Assembly (NCBI GenBank): GCA_016931225.1
Contig: JAFGFE010000019.1
Location: 1 to 64,000, forward strand
Reading direction: 5' to 3'
Source: Candidatus Zymogenaceae bacterium
Lineage (GTDB): Bacteria; Desulfobacterota; Zymogenia; Zymogenales; Zymogenaceae
DNA: 64,000 bases
The translations under genes were made by a program, and so were the position numbers. Below, one piece after another: positions 52,011 to 60,776 of this stretch. The notes under the pieces were generated by a model. That model was not told the origin of the DNA. It searched no databases and worked only from the letters and a program-made list of their open reading frames with translations. Numbering within the stretch: position 1 is the stretch's first letter; the number at the start of each line of letters is the position of its first letter.

Positions 52011-53205
52011 AACCGAGAACATCACCGTGGCGTATATCCTGGAATCGATCAGTCCGGGCTGGCTGTCCTACGAGATCGACGCCCTGAGAGACTCGGGATG
52101 CAGAATTGAAATATACCCGACGAATCCGGCCCGCTACCAAGAGTTTCGGGGACTCGAATTTCCGGCCCGTGCATCCACCGCCCGTGATATAACAAATCTC
52201 GCCTCCCTCGCAATCCGAAAACCGATGGAGACGCCACGACGGCTGGCGGCTCTCAGGCGGCGCGTCGGGTGGCGCATCGCCGCCTCCACCTTGTCCCTTG
52301 CCCGCCGCATCGAACGAACCACACCATTCCGCCCCGGTCTGTTACACGCGCACTTCGCGTCGGGCCCGGCCCTGTCTGCCCTGACCGCATCACATAACAC
52401 CACGATCCCCTTCGGATTCACCGCCCACGCTTACGATATCTTCAAGGAACCGATAGACTGGGACCTGATGAGGGAAAAGTGCCGGGCGGCGGCCTTCGTC
52501 CGGTGCATCTCGGCGTTCAATAAAGCACACCTGATGCAAAAGACCGGCGTGTCGGAGGATCGATTCATCGTCATCCCGTGCGGCGTGGACACCGAGCGGT
52601 TCCATCCAAACGAAGGGGAACAAAACAAACCACACGGAAAAAGGACCATCCTGACCGCCGGGGGGCTGGTGGCCCCCAAGGGCATCCCCCGTCTCCTGGA
52701 GGCGATGAGTGATGTGCGCCTCAGAAACATGGGATGTCGGCTGGTGATCGCCGGAGACGGCCCCGAAAAAGAAAGGCTGAAACAACTGGCGGCGAAGCTG
52801 GATATAGACGCCGAATTTCTCGGCGGTGTCGCCAACGAATCGATGCCCCGGCTCTACCGTGAGGCGGACCTGTTCGTCATCCCCTGTGTCACAGCGGCTG
52901 ACGGCCATCACGACGGCATCCCGGTGGCGCTGATGGAGGCGATGGCGTCGGGGATTCCGGTCGTCTCCAGCGATATTTCCGGGATACCGGAGCTGATCGA
53001 AGACGACGTCAGCGGACTGTTGACGCCGGAGGATGCGATCAAGCCGCTGGTTGAGGCGATATTCCGGGTGCTGACGGACGAGGACCTTTCCGTTCGACTC
53101 GCCCGGGCCGGCCGCGAACGGGTGCGCGACCGATTCGATATCCGGGATATCGCCCGGAGGCTCGAAGGCCTCTTCCTGACACACGCCGAAAGGGACGGCC
53201 GATGA
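52003..53205 (+). CDS. Glycosyltransferase, GT4-like (3 of 5)
   Basis: A 400-residue glycosyltransferase. The acceptor domain ends with VIPCGVDTERFHPN; the donor domain has LVIAGDGPEKERLKQL, FLGGVANESMPRLYREADL and the E-x7-E segment around VALMEAMASGIPVVSSDISG. The pattern is that of a standard GT4. The start overlaps the previous gene's end by 8 bases, and the stop overlaps the next start by 4 bases. Donor sugar and linkage are not predictable. Confidence 0.91.
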   Translation: MHETENITVAYILESISPGWLSYEIDALRDSGCRIEIYPTNPARYQEFRGLEFPARASTARDITNLASLAIRKPMETPRRLAALRRRVGWRIAASTLSLARRIERTTPFRPGLLHAHFASGPALSALTASHNTTIPFGFTAHAYDIFKEPIDWDLMREKCRAAAFVRCISAFNKAHLMQKTGVSEDRFIVIPCGVDTERFHPNEGEQNKPHGKRTILTAGGLVAPKGIPRLLEAMSDVRLRNMGCRLVIAGDGPEKERLKQLAAKLDIDAEFLGGVANESMPRLYREADLFVIPCVTAADGHHDGIPVALMEAMASGIPVVSSDISGIPELIEDDVSGLLTPEDAIKPLVEAIFRVLTDEDLSVRLARAGRERVRDRFDIRDIARRLEGLFLTHAERDGR

Positions 53206-54407
53206 ATACCGCAGCGCTCACAAAAAAGAATCACACAGGCGGTATCTTTTACACCTGCTATGAAGACCTGCGGGCCGAGGCGGCATGGACGGTGCACATC
53301 CGGGAGGTGGTCGATGAGTGGATAAAAAAGGGAGAGGACGTGACGCTCTTCATCCCGAAGACATACCCCTTCACCCGCCCCCCCCGGTGCCGGATCGTCT
53401 GTGTCCCGACCATAGACATCCGCTTCATCCGGGAGTATCTGTATCTCTTCCTCCTCCCTTTGTACGTGTTGGGTCACGGGATCAAAAGAAGACCACGGGC
53501 GGTCTATTCCCGGGAAATGGCCCTCATGTCCGGCGTCGCCCTGGCGTGCGCCCTCCTCGGCATACCGCTCATCATGGAAATCAACGGCTCAATGCTGCTG
53601 GAACACGCCATGGGGGGGACGTCCCGGGTGAAAATTATCATACTGCGGGCACTGCAACATTTCAACCTCCGTGTCGTCAAACATCTCGTCTTCGTGAACG
53701 CTGAGCTCGTGGATATGTTTCAAAAGACCTATCGGCTGAAAGACAAATCCATTCACGTCGTCACAAACGGCGTCAATACGGAGCTTTTTTCCCCGAAAGA
53801 CCGAACGACGGCGATCGAAGGGCTGGGACTGAATCCACACACGCAATACATCACCTTCGTGGGCTCATTTTACCCCCATTCCCACACCCCCCTGATCATC
53901 CACGCCGCATCCCTGGTCATACAAAGCCATCCAAACGCGGTATTCCTCATGGTGGGAGACGGCGAAGAGAGAAAACTGTGCGAAACGATCGCCGCCTCGC
54001 TGTCCATACAGGACCGGGTGGTCTTTTGCGGCATGAGACCCCACGGAGACATCCCCGCCTTCATCAACGCATCCTCCATTCTCGTATACTTGATCGCGGG
54101 GTACTCATCCGGGGCAAGCCTGAAAATGCTGGAGTATCTCTCGTCCGGGGGCGTCGTGGTGAGCAACTGCAGTGATATACACGGCAAGGCACTGGTAGAT
54201 GGAACACATTACTACCGTATTGCAGACGTGTCGCTGGATTCCCTTGCGGAGGCGATTAAAACGTTACTTGTGGATACGGAATCGGCCGAAACGATACGAA
54301 GGAACGCCCGGGAATTCATCCTCCGGCATTTCAGCTGGGAAAAAACCGCCGGCCGCCTGATCGACATCATCGATACGACGAACGGCCGAAAACGGAATGG
54401 TTCATAA
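53202..54407 (+). CDS. Glycosyltransferase, GT4-like (4 of 5)
   Basis: A 401-residue glycosyltransferase whose donor domain contains VTNGVNTELFSPKD, FVGSFYPHSHTPLII and LKMLEYLSSGGVVVSN. The start ATG overlaps the preceding gene's stop by four bases (ATGA), which couples translation. It is the last of the four consecutive transferases. After its stop a 189-bp spacer, AT-rich in part, separates it from the aminotransferase gene, the largest spacer in the operon; an internal promoter there is possible. Confidence 0.9.
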   Translation: MNTAALTKKNHTGGIFYTCYEDLRAEAAWTVHIREVVDEWIKKGEDVTLFIPKTYPFTRPPRCRIVCVPTIDIRFIREYLYLFLLPLYVLGHGIKRRPRAVYSREMALMSGVALACALLGIPLIMEINGSMLLEHAMGGTSRVKIIILRALQHFNLRVVKHLVFVNAELVDMFQKTYRLKDKSIHVVTNGVNTELFSPKDRTTAIEGLGLNPHTQYITFVGSFYPHSHTPLIIHAASLVIQSHPNAVFLMVGDGEERKLCETIAASLSIQDRVVFCGMRPHGDIPAFINASSILVYLIAGYSSGASLKMLEYLSSGGVVVSNCSDIHGKALVDGTHYYRIADVSLDSLAEAIKTLLVDTESAETIRRNAREFILRHFSWEKTAGRLIDIIDTTNGRKRNGS

Positions 54408-54559
54408 CAACACGAAGGACGTTACACTGTTCGCGCCCCCTTTTTTCTCGGGCGCCGGGGTGTGATATGATAGGATAGAATATATTACATTACATATATT
54501 ACAACACATCGAAGAACAGACGGCGATTCACATGACTAACGAGACCGCACGAATACGTA

Positions 54560-54581
54560 GGGGCGGCGACTTATGCGCCCC
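54560..54581. other. Hairpin in the EPS-operon spacer
   Basis: GGGGCG and CGCCCC pair over 6 bp with a 10-base loop, 15 bp before the aminotransferase start. No T-run follows. Upstream, 54470-54510 is AT-rich (TAGAAT, TATATT) and could hold an internal promoter. A second hairpin, GCGCCC/GGGCGC (54434-54456), has no terminal T-run either. Confidence 0.35.
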
Positions 54582-54596
54582 GAGCGGAGTATCACG

Positions 54597-55784
54597 ATGA
54601 AGCGGATACCGACAAACTCCTTTTACCAATCCCCACGGGGGCTTATCACGGCGCTGAGGGGATCCGGTCCCGATGACATGGCGCGCTTCGAGGACGCGTT
54701 CGCCGCGGCCACGGGCAGCACAAGGGCCTTTTTGGTCGGCTCCGGCACCACGGCGCTCTTCGTGATCCTGAAGGCGCTCTCCCGATTGATTCCGGAGAGA
54801 TCCACGGTCATCCTGCCGGCATATACCGTGCCCACCCTGACCCTGGCAATACAGCGGGCGGGGCTCACCACAAACTTGTGTGATGTGGACCCCGCCACCT
54901 TCAACTTGGACCCGGATCGTCTTGGGGACGTCGCCGGTTCCGATACCCTGGCGGTCATGCCGGTGCACATGTTCGGCTTCCCGATGGATCTACAGCCCAT
55001 TAAGAAGCTGGCAAAAGAGCTCGGCTTTTTCGTCATCGAGGACGCGGCGCAGGCGCCGGGGGCGTCTATCGGCGGGCGGCCCGTGGGCGGGCTCAGTGAA
55101 GCCGGACTCTTTTCCCTGTGCAAGGGGAAGATCATCTCGACCTTTCGGGGAGGGGTGGCGACGGTGTCCGACTCCGCAATCGCCGACGTCGTGGCCGCCG
55201 AGGTCGCCGCTGTCCGGCGTCAGACCCTCGCCCAAAACGCGAGGATCTGGGGCACCCTGGCGCTGATGTCGGGGGCCGTCAGGCCGGAGATATACGGCCC
55301 GCTGTACCGCCTGATCGCCCCGTTCAAGTCCACCACCCTGCATGACCATTTCGAGCCGACCGGGGGATCGCCCCTGATCGCCCGACTGGGGATGGAGCAG
55401 CTCGCGTCTCTGGAGGACCAGGTGGCGGCCCGGAGAAAAAACGGGGATACCCTCCACCGGGAGCTCTCCGGACTTCCGGGGGTGACGCTCCCCCGGATCC
55501 AAAAGACCGCCCTTCCCTCGTACAATCATCTCCCCATCGTGGTGGATGAACCGGGGCTGTTGGTTCGGATTCGGAGAACGCTGTTCGACCGGGGCGTCGA
55601 CACGGCCCGGATGTACCTCAAGCCGATTCATCGGATATACGACCTGGGCTATCCCGAAAAGAGCGACCCCTTTCCTTTCGCAAGCCGTGTCGCCCGCGGC
55701 CTGATGGTGCTGCCGACCCACCCGGGGGTCAGGGAGGAAGACCTCGAGACCATGATACAGACCATCCGAAGCATAGCGGGGTGA
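54597..55784 (+). CDS. DegT/DnrJ/EryC1-type PLP protein (1 of 2)
   Basis: A 395-residue PLP-dependent protein of the sugar aminotransferase family. It begins RIPTNSFYQSPRGLI and has the pyridine-binding FVIEDAAQAPGA and a Lys in FSLCKGKIISTF at the internal aldimine position. The usual S-F-x-x-x-K-x-x-x-G-E-G-G is altered (SLCKGKIISTFRGG), so it may be an unusual member. It would make an amino sugar for the polysaccharide, or modify one. The ATG at 54597 is used; a GTG-type extension from 54573 is possible. A small membrane gene follows after 4 bp. Confidence 0.88.
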   Translation: MKRIPTNSFYQSPRGLITALRGSGPDDMARFEDAFAAATGSTRAFLVGSGTTALFVILKALSRLIPERSTVILPAYTVPTLTLAIQRAGLTTNLCDVDPATFNLDPDRLGDVAGSDTLAVMPVHMFGFPMDLQPIKKLAKELGFFVIEDAAQAPGASIGGRPVGGLSEAGLFSLCKGKIISTFRGGVATVSDSAIADVVAAEVAAVRRQTLAQNARIWGTLALMSGAVRPEIYGPLYRLIAPFKSTTLHDHFEPTGGSPLIARLGMEQLASLEDQVAARRKNGDTLHRELSGLPGVTLPRIQKTALPSYNHLPIVVDEPGLLVRIRRTLFDRGVDTARMYLKPIHRIYDLGYPEKSDPFPFASRVARGLMVLPTHPGVREEDLETMIQTIRSIAG

Positions 55785-55788
55785 CCGA

Positions 55789-56004
55789 ATGGAACGAAGA
55801 AAAAAACGGATACGGCGCACACATAAAAAAACAAACAAGAGACTATACCTCCTGATCGCGCTCGTCATCATCCTCGCCGGCCTCGCCGCTTCCTACATCG
55901 CCGATTACCTCCGCACCGCTTCCCGCTGGAACAAGGATTACTACTACCCCCACGACAGGGAGCGGGAGGAATATCTGTTGAACCAGGAGGACGAAACCCG
56001 ATGA
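55789..56004 (+). CDS. Small single-helix membrane protein
   Basis: A 71-residue protein with a very basic N-terminus (MERRKKRIRRTHKKTNKRL), one membrane helix (LYLLIALVIILAGLAASYI) and a charged, Tyr-rich C-terminal tail (DYYYPHDREREEYLL). The positive-inside rule puts the N-terminus in the cytoplasm. I do not recognise the family. Its stop codon overlaps the start of the radical SAM gene (ATGA), so the two proteins may be made together and could work together. Confidence 0.75.
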   Translation: MERRKKRIRRTHKKTNKRLYLLIALVIILAGLAASYIADYLRTASRWNKDYYYPHDREREEYLLNQEDETR

Positions 56005-57161
56005 TTCCCATGCGAAACCTGAGACGCAACATCAAAAAGGCGCGGGAATTCCCCGCCTACGCCGTCCGGTCCGCCCTGATGCGGGCCCGGGGATCTCTCT
56101 CCTACCGCCTGGGGAGGGGATGGAGCGCCCCCCCGGAGACGGTCTCCCTGCTCCTCACCTATGCGTGCAACCTCAGGTGCGCTATGTGCGGCCAGTGGGG
56201 GGAGGGAGGATCGTCCGTCTATTACACCCAGGAGATGCTCTCCCGGAGGCTCACGCTTTCCGACATCGAGGCGGTCGCCACGGACCTTTCACACGGAAAG
56301 ACGCTCCGCCCCGTCGTGACCCTCTTCGGGGGCGAGCCGCTTCTGTATCCCGACATCATCGGCGCCGTCTCCCTGATCAAGCGGGCGGGGCTGAGGGTCA
56401 ACATCATCACCAACGGGACGCTGCTCTCCCGACACGCGAAGGAGATCGTTTCGGCGGATCTCGACGAGATCATCTTCTCCCTGGACGGGCCCCCTCCCAT
56501 CCATGACCGGGTGCGGGGGAGGGTCGGCGTATTCGAAGAGGCGCGCAAGGGCTTTCTGCTCCTTGCCGAAGAAAAGAAAAGGGCCGGCAAAAAACATCCC
56601 GTCGTCAATGTCAACAGCACCATCTTCGATTTCAACTATCAACACCTGAAAGAGACCTACGAGACGGCCCGGGCCCTCGGCGCCCGGGAGGTCACGTTTC
56701 ATCACCTCATCTTCATCAGCAAGGAGATGTACGACCGGCACAACCGGATGATGACCGACCACTTCGACACGGAAAGCACCGACTGGGCCGGATTCATCAA
56801 CGACGGTCTGCCCGACATCGATCCCGCACTTCTCACCGAGAAGATACAGGAGGTAACCGCCCTCGGCGCGTCGGTCTATCCGAACCTGACCCGGGAGGAG
56901 ATCATCCGCTACTACACCGCATTCCCCTTCGATCCCCGGAGCTACTCGGGACGATGCAAGAGCCCCTGGATGACCGCGTATATCTTTCCGGATAAAAGCG
57001 TCAGGCCCTGTCTCTCCATGAACGCATCGATGGGATCGCTGGATACCGATTCCTTTTATACCATATGGAACAACGACCGATACCAACGGTATCGACAGGC
57101 GATCAAACGTCACGGGCGGTTTCCGGCCTGTGATCGCTGTACAGAACTCTTTCGATTCTGA
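56001..57161 (+). CDS. Radical SAM protein with C-terminal Cys motif
   Basis: A 386-residue radical SAM enzyme. The [4Fe-4S]-SAM motif is YACNLRCAMCGQW (C-x3-C-x2-C) near residues 53-60, and GGEPLLYPDI is the SAM-binding block. The C-terminus has a SPASM-like set of Cys (SGRCKSPW, VRPCLSM, CDRCTELF), suggesting one auxiliary cluster. Such enzymes modify peptides or sugars; within a polysaccharide operon, modification of a sugar, lipid or small peptide is plausible. The gene overlaps both neighbours. The substrate cannot be read. Confidence 0.9.
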   Translation: MIPMRNLRRNIKKAREFPAYAVRSALMRARGSLSYRLGRGWSAPPETVSLLLTYACNLRCAMCGQWGEGGSSVYYTQEMLSRRLTLSDIEAVATDLSHGKTLRPVVTLFGGEPLLYPDIIGAVSLIKRAGLRVNIITNGTLLSRHAKEIVSADLDEIIFSLDGPPPIHDRVRGRVGVFEEARKGFLLLAEEKKRAGKKHPVVNVNSTIFDFNYQHLKETYETARALGAREVTFHHLIFISKEMYDRHNRMMTDHFDTESTDWAGFINDGLPDIDPALLTEKIQEVTALGASVYPNLTREEIIRYYTAFPFDPRSYSGRCKSPWMTAYIFPDKSVRPCLSMNASMGSLDTDSFYTIWNNDRYQRYRQAIKRHGRFPACDRCTELFRF

Positions 57162-58369
57162 TGGACACCGTCATGACGACACCCGAGGGGAGACAGACAC
57201 AGCTGAAGGTTCTTCATATCATCACCCGCATGGAGGAGGGGGGAGCCCCCCGGGTGCTGCTCGCCCTCCTTGACGGACTGGACCCCGAGACCTTCATCCA
57301 GGAAGTCGCCACGGGAAAGGCACCACAGGCGTGGGACATCACGGGTGAGCTGAAAAAGCGCGGCGTCCCGTACCATACGGTTTCGTCTATGGTACGCCGT
57401 CCGGCCCCCATTCAAGACACCGCCGCACTCTTGTCTCTGTGGTCGCTGATGCGCCGGGGTGCGTATGACATCATCCACACCCATACATCGAAGGGAGGGT
57501 TTCTGGGGAGGCTCGCGGCAAAGGCCGCGGGGCACGCGCGTACGATATACGCGCCCCACGGCACGGTATTTACGGGTTACTTCCCGGCCTGGCAGACCCG
57601 GATGTTCATCCTGGCGGAAAAATTGGCCGCCGGCTGGTGTGAGCGTATTATCACTCTCTCTCATGCCGAGGTCCGGGAATTCCTGGAGCGGGGCATCGGG
57701 GAGGAAGCCCGGTTTCGGGTCGTCCCCAACGGCATCGATATCGAAAAGCTCATCGCGCAACGGGACCGTGAAGGCGTCCGGGCGGCCCTGGGATGGTCCG
57801 AGAGGGACCTGGTGATTGTGAGCGTCGGGCGCCTGGAGCCGGTCAAGGGGCATCTCACGCTCCTCACCGCGGCGCCTCGGATCATAGAGAGCGTCTCCGG
57901 GTCCCCGGCGGACGCCGTCGTGCGCTTTTTGATCGTGGGCGACGGGACGATGAAGGAGCGTCTCGCCCTGGAGGCGGAGCGATTGGGGATTTCGGATCGC
58001 GTCCATTTCACGGGCCACAGATACGACGCGGGCGCACTGCTCTCTGCGGGGGATCTCTTCGCGATGCCGTCTCTGAACGAGGGGATGGGCCTTGCCGTCG
58101 TGGAGGCGATGGCATGCGGGCTTCCGGTGGCGGCGAGCCGCGTGGGCGGCATCCCGGAGGTGGTGGAGGACGGGGTCACGGGCGTCCTGGTTCCCCCCAA
58201 CGACGCCGACGCCCTGGCGGCGGCGTGCTCCGGCCTTTTGCTCGACCCCGCCGCCCGAGAGCGTATGGGAGCAGAGGGGGAACGACGGGCCCGTGCCCGC
58301 TATGATATATACACAATGATACAAAACACCGCCGCCGTGTATCGGGAGCTGATGGAGGGGGCTTCATGA
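57161..58369 (+). CDS. Glycosyltransferase, GT4-like (5 of 5)
   Basis: A 402-residue GT4-type glycosyltransferase. Motifs: LHIITRMEEGGAPRVLLALL at the N-terminus, HTHTSKGGFLGRLAAKAAG in the acceptor domain, and VSVGRLEPVKGHLTL, LNEGMGLAVVEAMACGLPVA and VGGIPEVVEDGVTGVLVPPN in the donor domain. The last residues (ARARYDIYTMIQNTAAVYREL) are the closing helix. Its start shares one base with the previous stop, and its stop overlaps the wbqC-like gene. The donor sugar is unknown. Confidence 0.92.
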   Translation: MDTVMTTPEGRQTQLKVLHIITRMEEGGAPRVLLALLDGLDPETFIQEVATGKAPQAWDITGELKKRGVPYHTVSSMVRRPAPIQDTAALLSLWSLMRRGAYDIIHTHTSKGGFLGRLAAKAAGHARTIYAPHGTVFTGYFPAWQTRMFILAEKLAAGWCERIITLSHAEVREFLERGIGEEARFRVVPNGIDIEKLIAQRDREGVRAALGWSERDLVIVSVGRLEPVKGHLTLLTAAPRIIESVSGSPADAVVRFLIVGDGTMKERLALEAERLGISDRVHFTGHRYDAGALLSAGDLFAMPSLNEGMGLAVVEAMACGLPVAASRVGGIPEVVEDGVTGVLVPPNDADALAAACSGLLLDPAARERMGAEGERRARARYDIYTMIQNTAAVYRELMEGAS

Positions 58370-59049
58370 TCGTCGCGATTCATCAGCCCCAGTACCTGCC
58401 CTGGCTCGGATACTTTCACAAGATGCACCAGGCGGACGCTTTCGTCTTCTTGGACACGGTACAGTTCAAGAAAAACGAATACCAGAACCGGAACCGGATA
58501 AAGGGACCGCAGGGCCCCCAGTGGCTGACGGTGCCGGTGCTTCAGAGGCTCGGCCAGGACATCAGGGACGTGCGTATCAACACAACGGTCAACTGGCAGA
58601 AAAAACATATCGCGGCGCTCGGCTCCTGTTACGGCAGGGCGCCCCATTACGGCGCCTACCGGGACGCCCTCCAAGACCTTCTCGATAGACCATGGGAGCT
58701 GCTCTCTCCCTTGAACATCGAGGTGACGAAGCTCATTGCGTCCTCCCTCGGCATCGACACGCAGCTCTACCTGGCGTCGGAGATGGACGGCGTCAGCGAC
58801 GATCGGGACCGTCGCCTCATCGAGATCACACAGAGGCTGGGCGGCGACATGTATCTCGCCGGTGTCGGGGGGAGGGATTACATGAACCTGGCGACCTGGG
58901 AAAAGGCGGGGATAGACGTGCTCTTCCAACAATTCGAGCATCCCGTATATCCCCAAATCTTTGACGGATTTACGTCTCATCTCTCCGCCGTTGATCTCTT
59001 GTTCAACACGGGCGGGGAGGCGATGGGATATCTTGACGGCTCTCTGTGA
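58366..59049 (+). CDS. WbqC-family protein
   Basis: A 227-residue protein of the WbqC-like family, which starts with the conserved VAIHQPQYLPWLGYFHKM (residues about 3-20) and has QFKKNEYQNRNRIKGPQG and WLTVPV. Members occur in O-antigen and exopolysaccharide gene sets and are thought to modify sugars or attach amino acid-like groups, but the reaction is not established here. The start codon ATGA overlaps the glycosyltransferase stop. Cytoplasmic. Confidence 0.9.
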   Translation: MIVAIHQPQYLPWLGYFHKMHQADAFVFLDTVQFKKNEYQNRNRIKGPQGPQWLTVPVLQRLGQDIRDVRINTTVNWQKKHIAALGSCYGRAPHYGAYRDALQDLLDRPWELLSPLNIEVTKLIASSLGIDTQLYLASEMDGVSDDRDRRLIEITQRLGGDMYLAGVGGRDYMNLATWEKAGIDVLFQQFEHPVYPQIFDGFTSHLSAVDLLFNTGGEAMGYLDGSL

Positions 59050-59061
59050 GGGAATCGAGAG

Positions 59062-59682
59062 ATGGACATAGACATTCTGGCGGTCGGGGCGCACCCCGAT
59101 GACATCGAATTCGGCTGCGGGGCCACGCTGGCCAAATACGCCCGGAAGGGATGCGGTATCTATCTGATGGTCATGACACAGGGTGAAAAGGGCGGAGACC
59201 CAAAAGAGCGGCACAACGAACAGAAAGACGCCCAGCGGCTCTTATGGGCGAAGGAAATTTTCTGGGGCGGATTCAAGGATACCGTTCTCCCCTCCCAGAA
59301 CGAGCTGATTCAATCTGTGGAGGAGGTCATCACAAGGGTCTCGCCCCGGATGATGTTCGTAAACTATTTTGAAGACACTCATCAGGACCACCGAGAGCTT
59401 TCCAAGGCGGTCAATTCCGCCGCGCGGCACATCAGTAATCTCCTCTACTACGAGGGTCCCACTACCCAGAATTTCACACCGACGGTATTTGTGGACATCG
59501 AAAAGTTTCTGGATACGAAGCTGCAGGCGCTGATGGCACATCGGACCCAGATCATGAAGACCAATATCGAGGGGCTGTCCATCCTTGAGATCGCCCGCTC
59601 GCTGGCGAATTACCGCGGTATACAGTCGCGGCTGAAACACGCCGAGGCGTTTATGCCCCAGCGGCTCATCATCAACCTCTAA
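59062..59682 (+). CDS. LmbE/PIG-L family deacetylase
   Basis: A 206-residue zinc-dependent deacetylase. The metal-binding signature AVGAHPDDIEFGCG (residues about 7-20) and the second His block EDTHQDHREL are both present, as in GlcNAc-PI and MshB deacetylases. It would remove an acetyl group from an N-acetylated sugar, or from a precursor that is then re-acylated. It sits between WbqC and a second DegT aminotransferase, a common order in polysaccharide loci for modified amino sugars. Confidence 0.92.
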   Translation: MDIDILAVGAHPDDIEFGCGATLAKYARKGCGIYLMVMTQGEKGGDPKERHNEQKDAQRLLWAKEIFWGGFKDTVLPSQNELIQSVEEVITRVSPRMMFVNYFEDTHQDHRELSKAVNSAARHISNLLYYEGPTTQNFTPTVFVDIEKFLDTKLQALMAHRTQIMKTNIEGLSILEIARSLANYRGIQSRLKHAEAFMPQRLIINL

Positions 59683-59693
59683 TTCCATCGGGG

Positions 59694-60776
59694 ATGAAAA
59701 TCATGCAGGATGTGATACCCCATTCACGGCCCACGATAGACACATCGGACATCGATGCTGTGGCCGGTGCCGTCGGGTCGGAAATGCTGGTGGACGGCCC
59801 GTATGCAAAAGAATTCTCGGCGGTGCTCGCCAAAAGACTGGGGACCCCGGACGCCGTGCCCGTCTCTTCGGGAACCGCGGCGCTTCACCTCGCCCTGTGC
59901 GCCGCGGGAATCTCCCCCGATGATGAGGTGATCCTGCCCGCCTACGTCTGCGTCTCGCCGCTCTTGGCGGTGAGATACACCGGCGCAAGACCTATCCTGT
60001 GCGACGTGGACCCCGCATCCTGTCTGATGACGGCGGACCATATCCGCTCCGTCATCACGAAGCGAACAAAAGCCGTCATCGCGGTACACCTGTTCGGCCG
60101 CACCGCCCCCATGGACGACATCATGGCCTTGGCGAAAGAGCACAATCTTTTCGTCGTGGAGGACTGCGCCCAGGCCGTCGGCGCCGAGTATCGAGGAAAC
60201 CCCGCCGGATCTTTCGGTGACGCGGCCGTCTTCTCATTCTACGCCACGAAGGTGATCACGTCCGGCCAGGGCGGCATGCTGACGTCCCCGAAGCCGGAGA
60301 TCACGGAAACCGCCCGGGACCTGATCCGCTATGATCAACGTGACGACGTGGTGCTCAGGTACAACTACCGGATGAGCGATATCCAGGCCGCCCTGGGTCT
60401 CTCCCAGCTTTCCCGGCTCGATCGCTTTCTCGACCGACGTCAAGAGATCGCGGAAATCTACCGGGAGGCGTGCGAGACATCTGGCATTGAGCCGCCCCCC
60501 GAGAGACCGGAACGGGAGGACATCCACTACAGGTTCGTCATCCGGACGGGAGGGGTCACACCGAGCGTCGTCATCAATCGTTTCAACGATCTCGGCATAC
60601 ACGCCGAACGCCCCGTATACGCGCCTCTCTTTCACTACACCAAAAGCACACCGCTCCCCGGCGCATTCTACGCGTTTGAACGGTATATTTCCATACCCAT
60701 ATACCCGTCACTTTCGGATGATTCCATTGCGAGAATCACCGGAGCCTTGAATCAGTGCATTGTGGAGGAATCATGA
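59694..60776 (+). CDS. DegT/DnrJ/EryC1-type sugar aminotransferase (2 of 2)
   Basis: A 360-residue PLP-dependent aminotransferase. Family signatures are IPHSRPTIDTSDID at the start, FVVEDCAQAVGAEY (cofactor region) and FSFYATKVITSGQGG with the aldimine Lys. RYNYRMSDIQAALGLSQLSRL is the usual dimerisation and active-site loop. It would transfer an amino group to a keto sugar nucleotide. Compared with the first family member (54597), it keeps all canonical residues. Its stop overlaps the start of the WecA-like gene by four bases. Confidence 0.93.
   Translation: MKIMQDVIPHSRPTIDTSDIDAVAGAVGSEMLVDGPYAKEFSAVLAKRLGTPDAVPVSSGTAALHLALCAAGISPDDEVILPAYVCVSPLLAVRYTGARPILCDVDPASCLMTADHIRSVITKRTKAVIAVHLFGRTAPMDDIMALAKEHNLFVVEDCAQAVGAEYRGNPAGSFGDAAVFSFYATKVITSGQGGMLTSPKPEITETARDLIRYDQRDDVVLRYNYRMSDIQAALGLSQLSRLDRFLDRRQEIAEIYREACETSGIEPPPERPEREDIHYRFVIRTGGVTPSVVINRFNDLGIHAERPVYAPLFHYTKSTPLPGAFYAFERYISIPIYPSLSDDSIARITGALNQCIVEES

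Noticed and set aside
54560-54581. GGGGCG...CGCCCC hairpin as a mobile-element remnant
   Set aside because: Short inverted repeat without flanking direct repeats or a second copy in the window.
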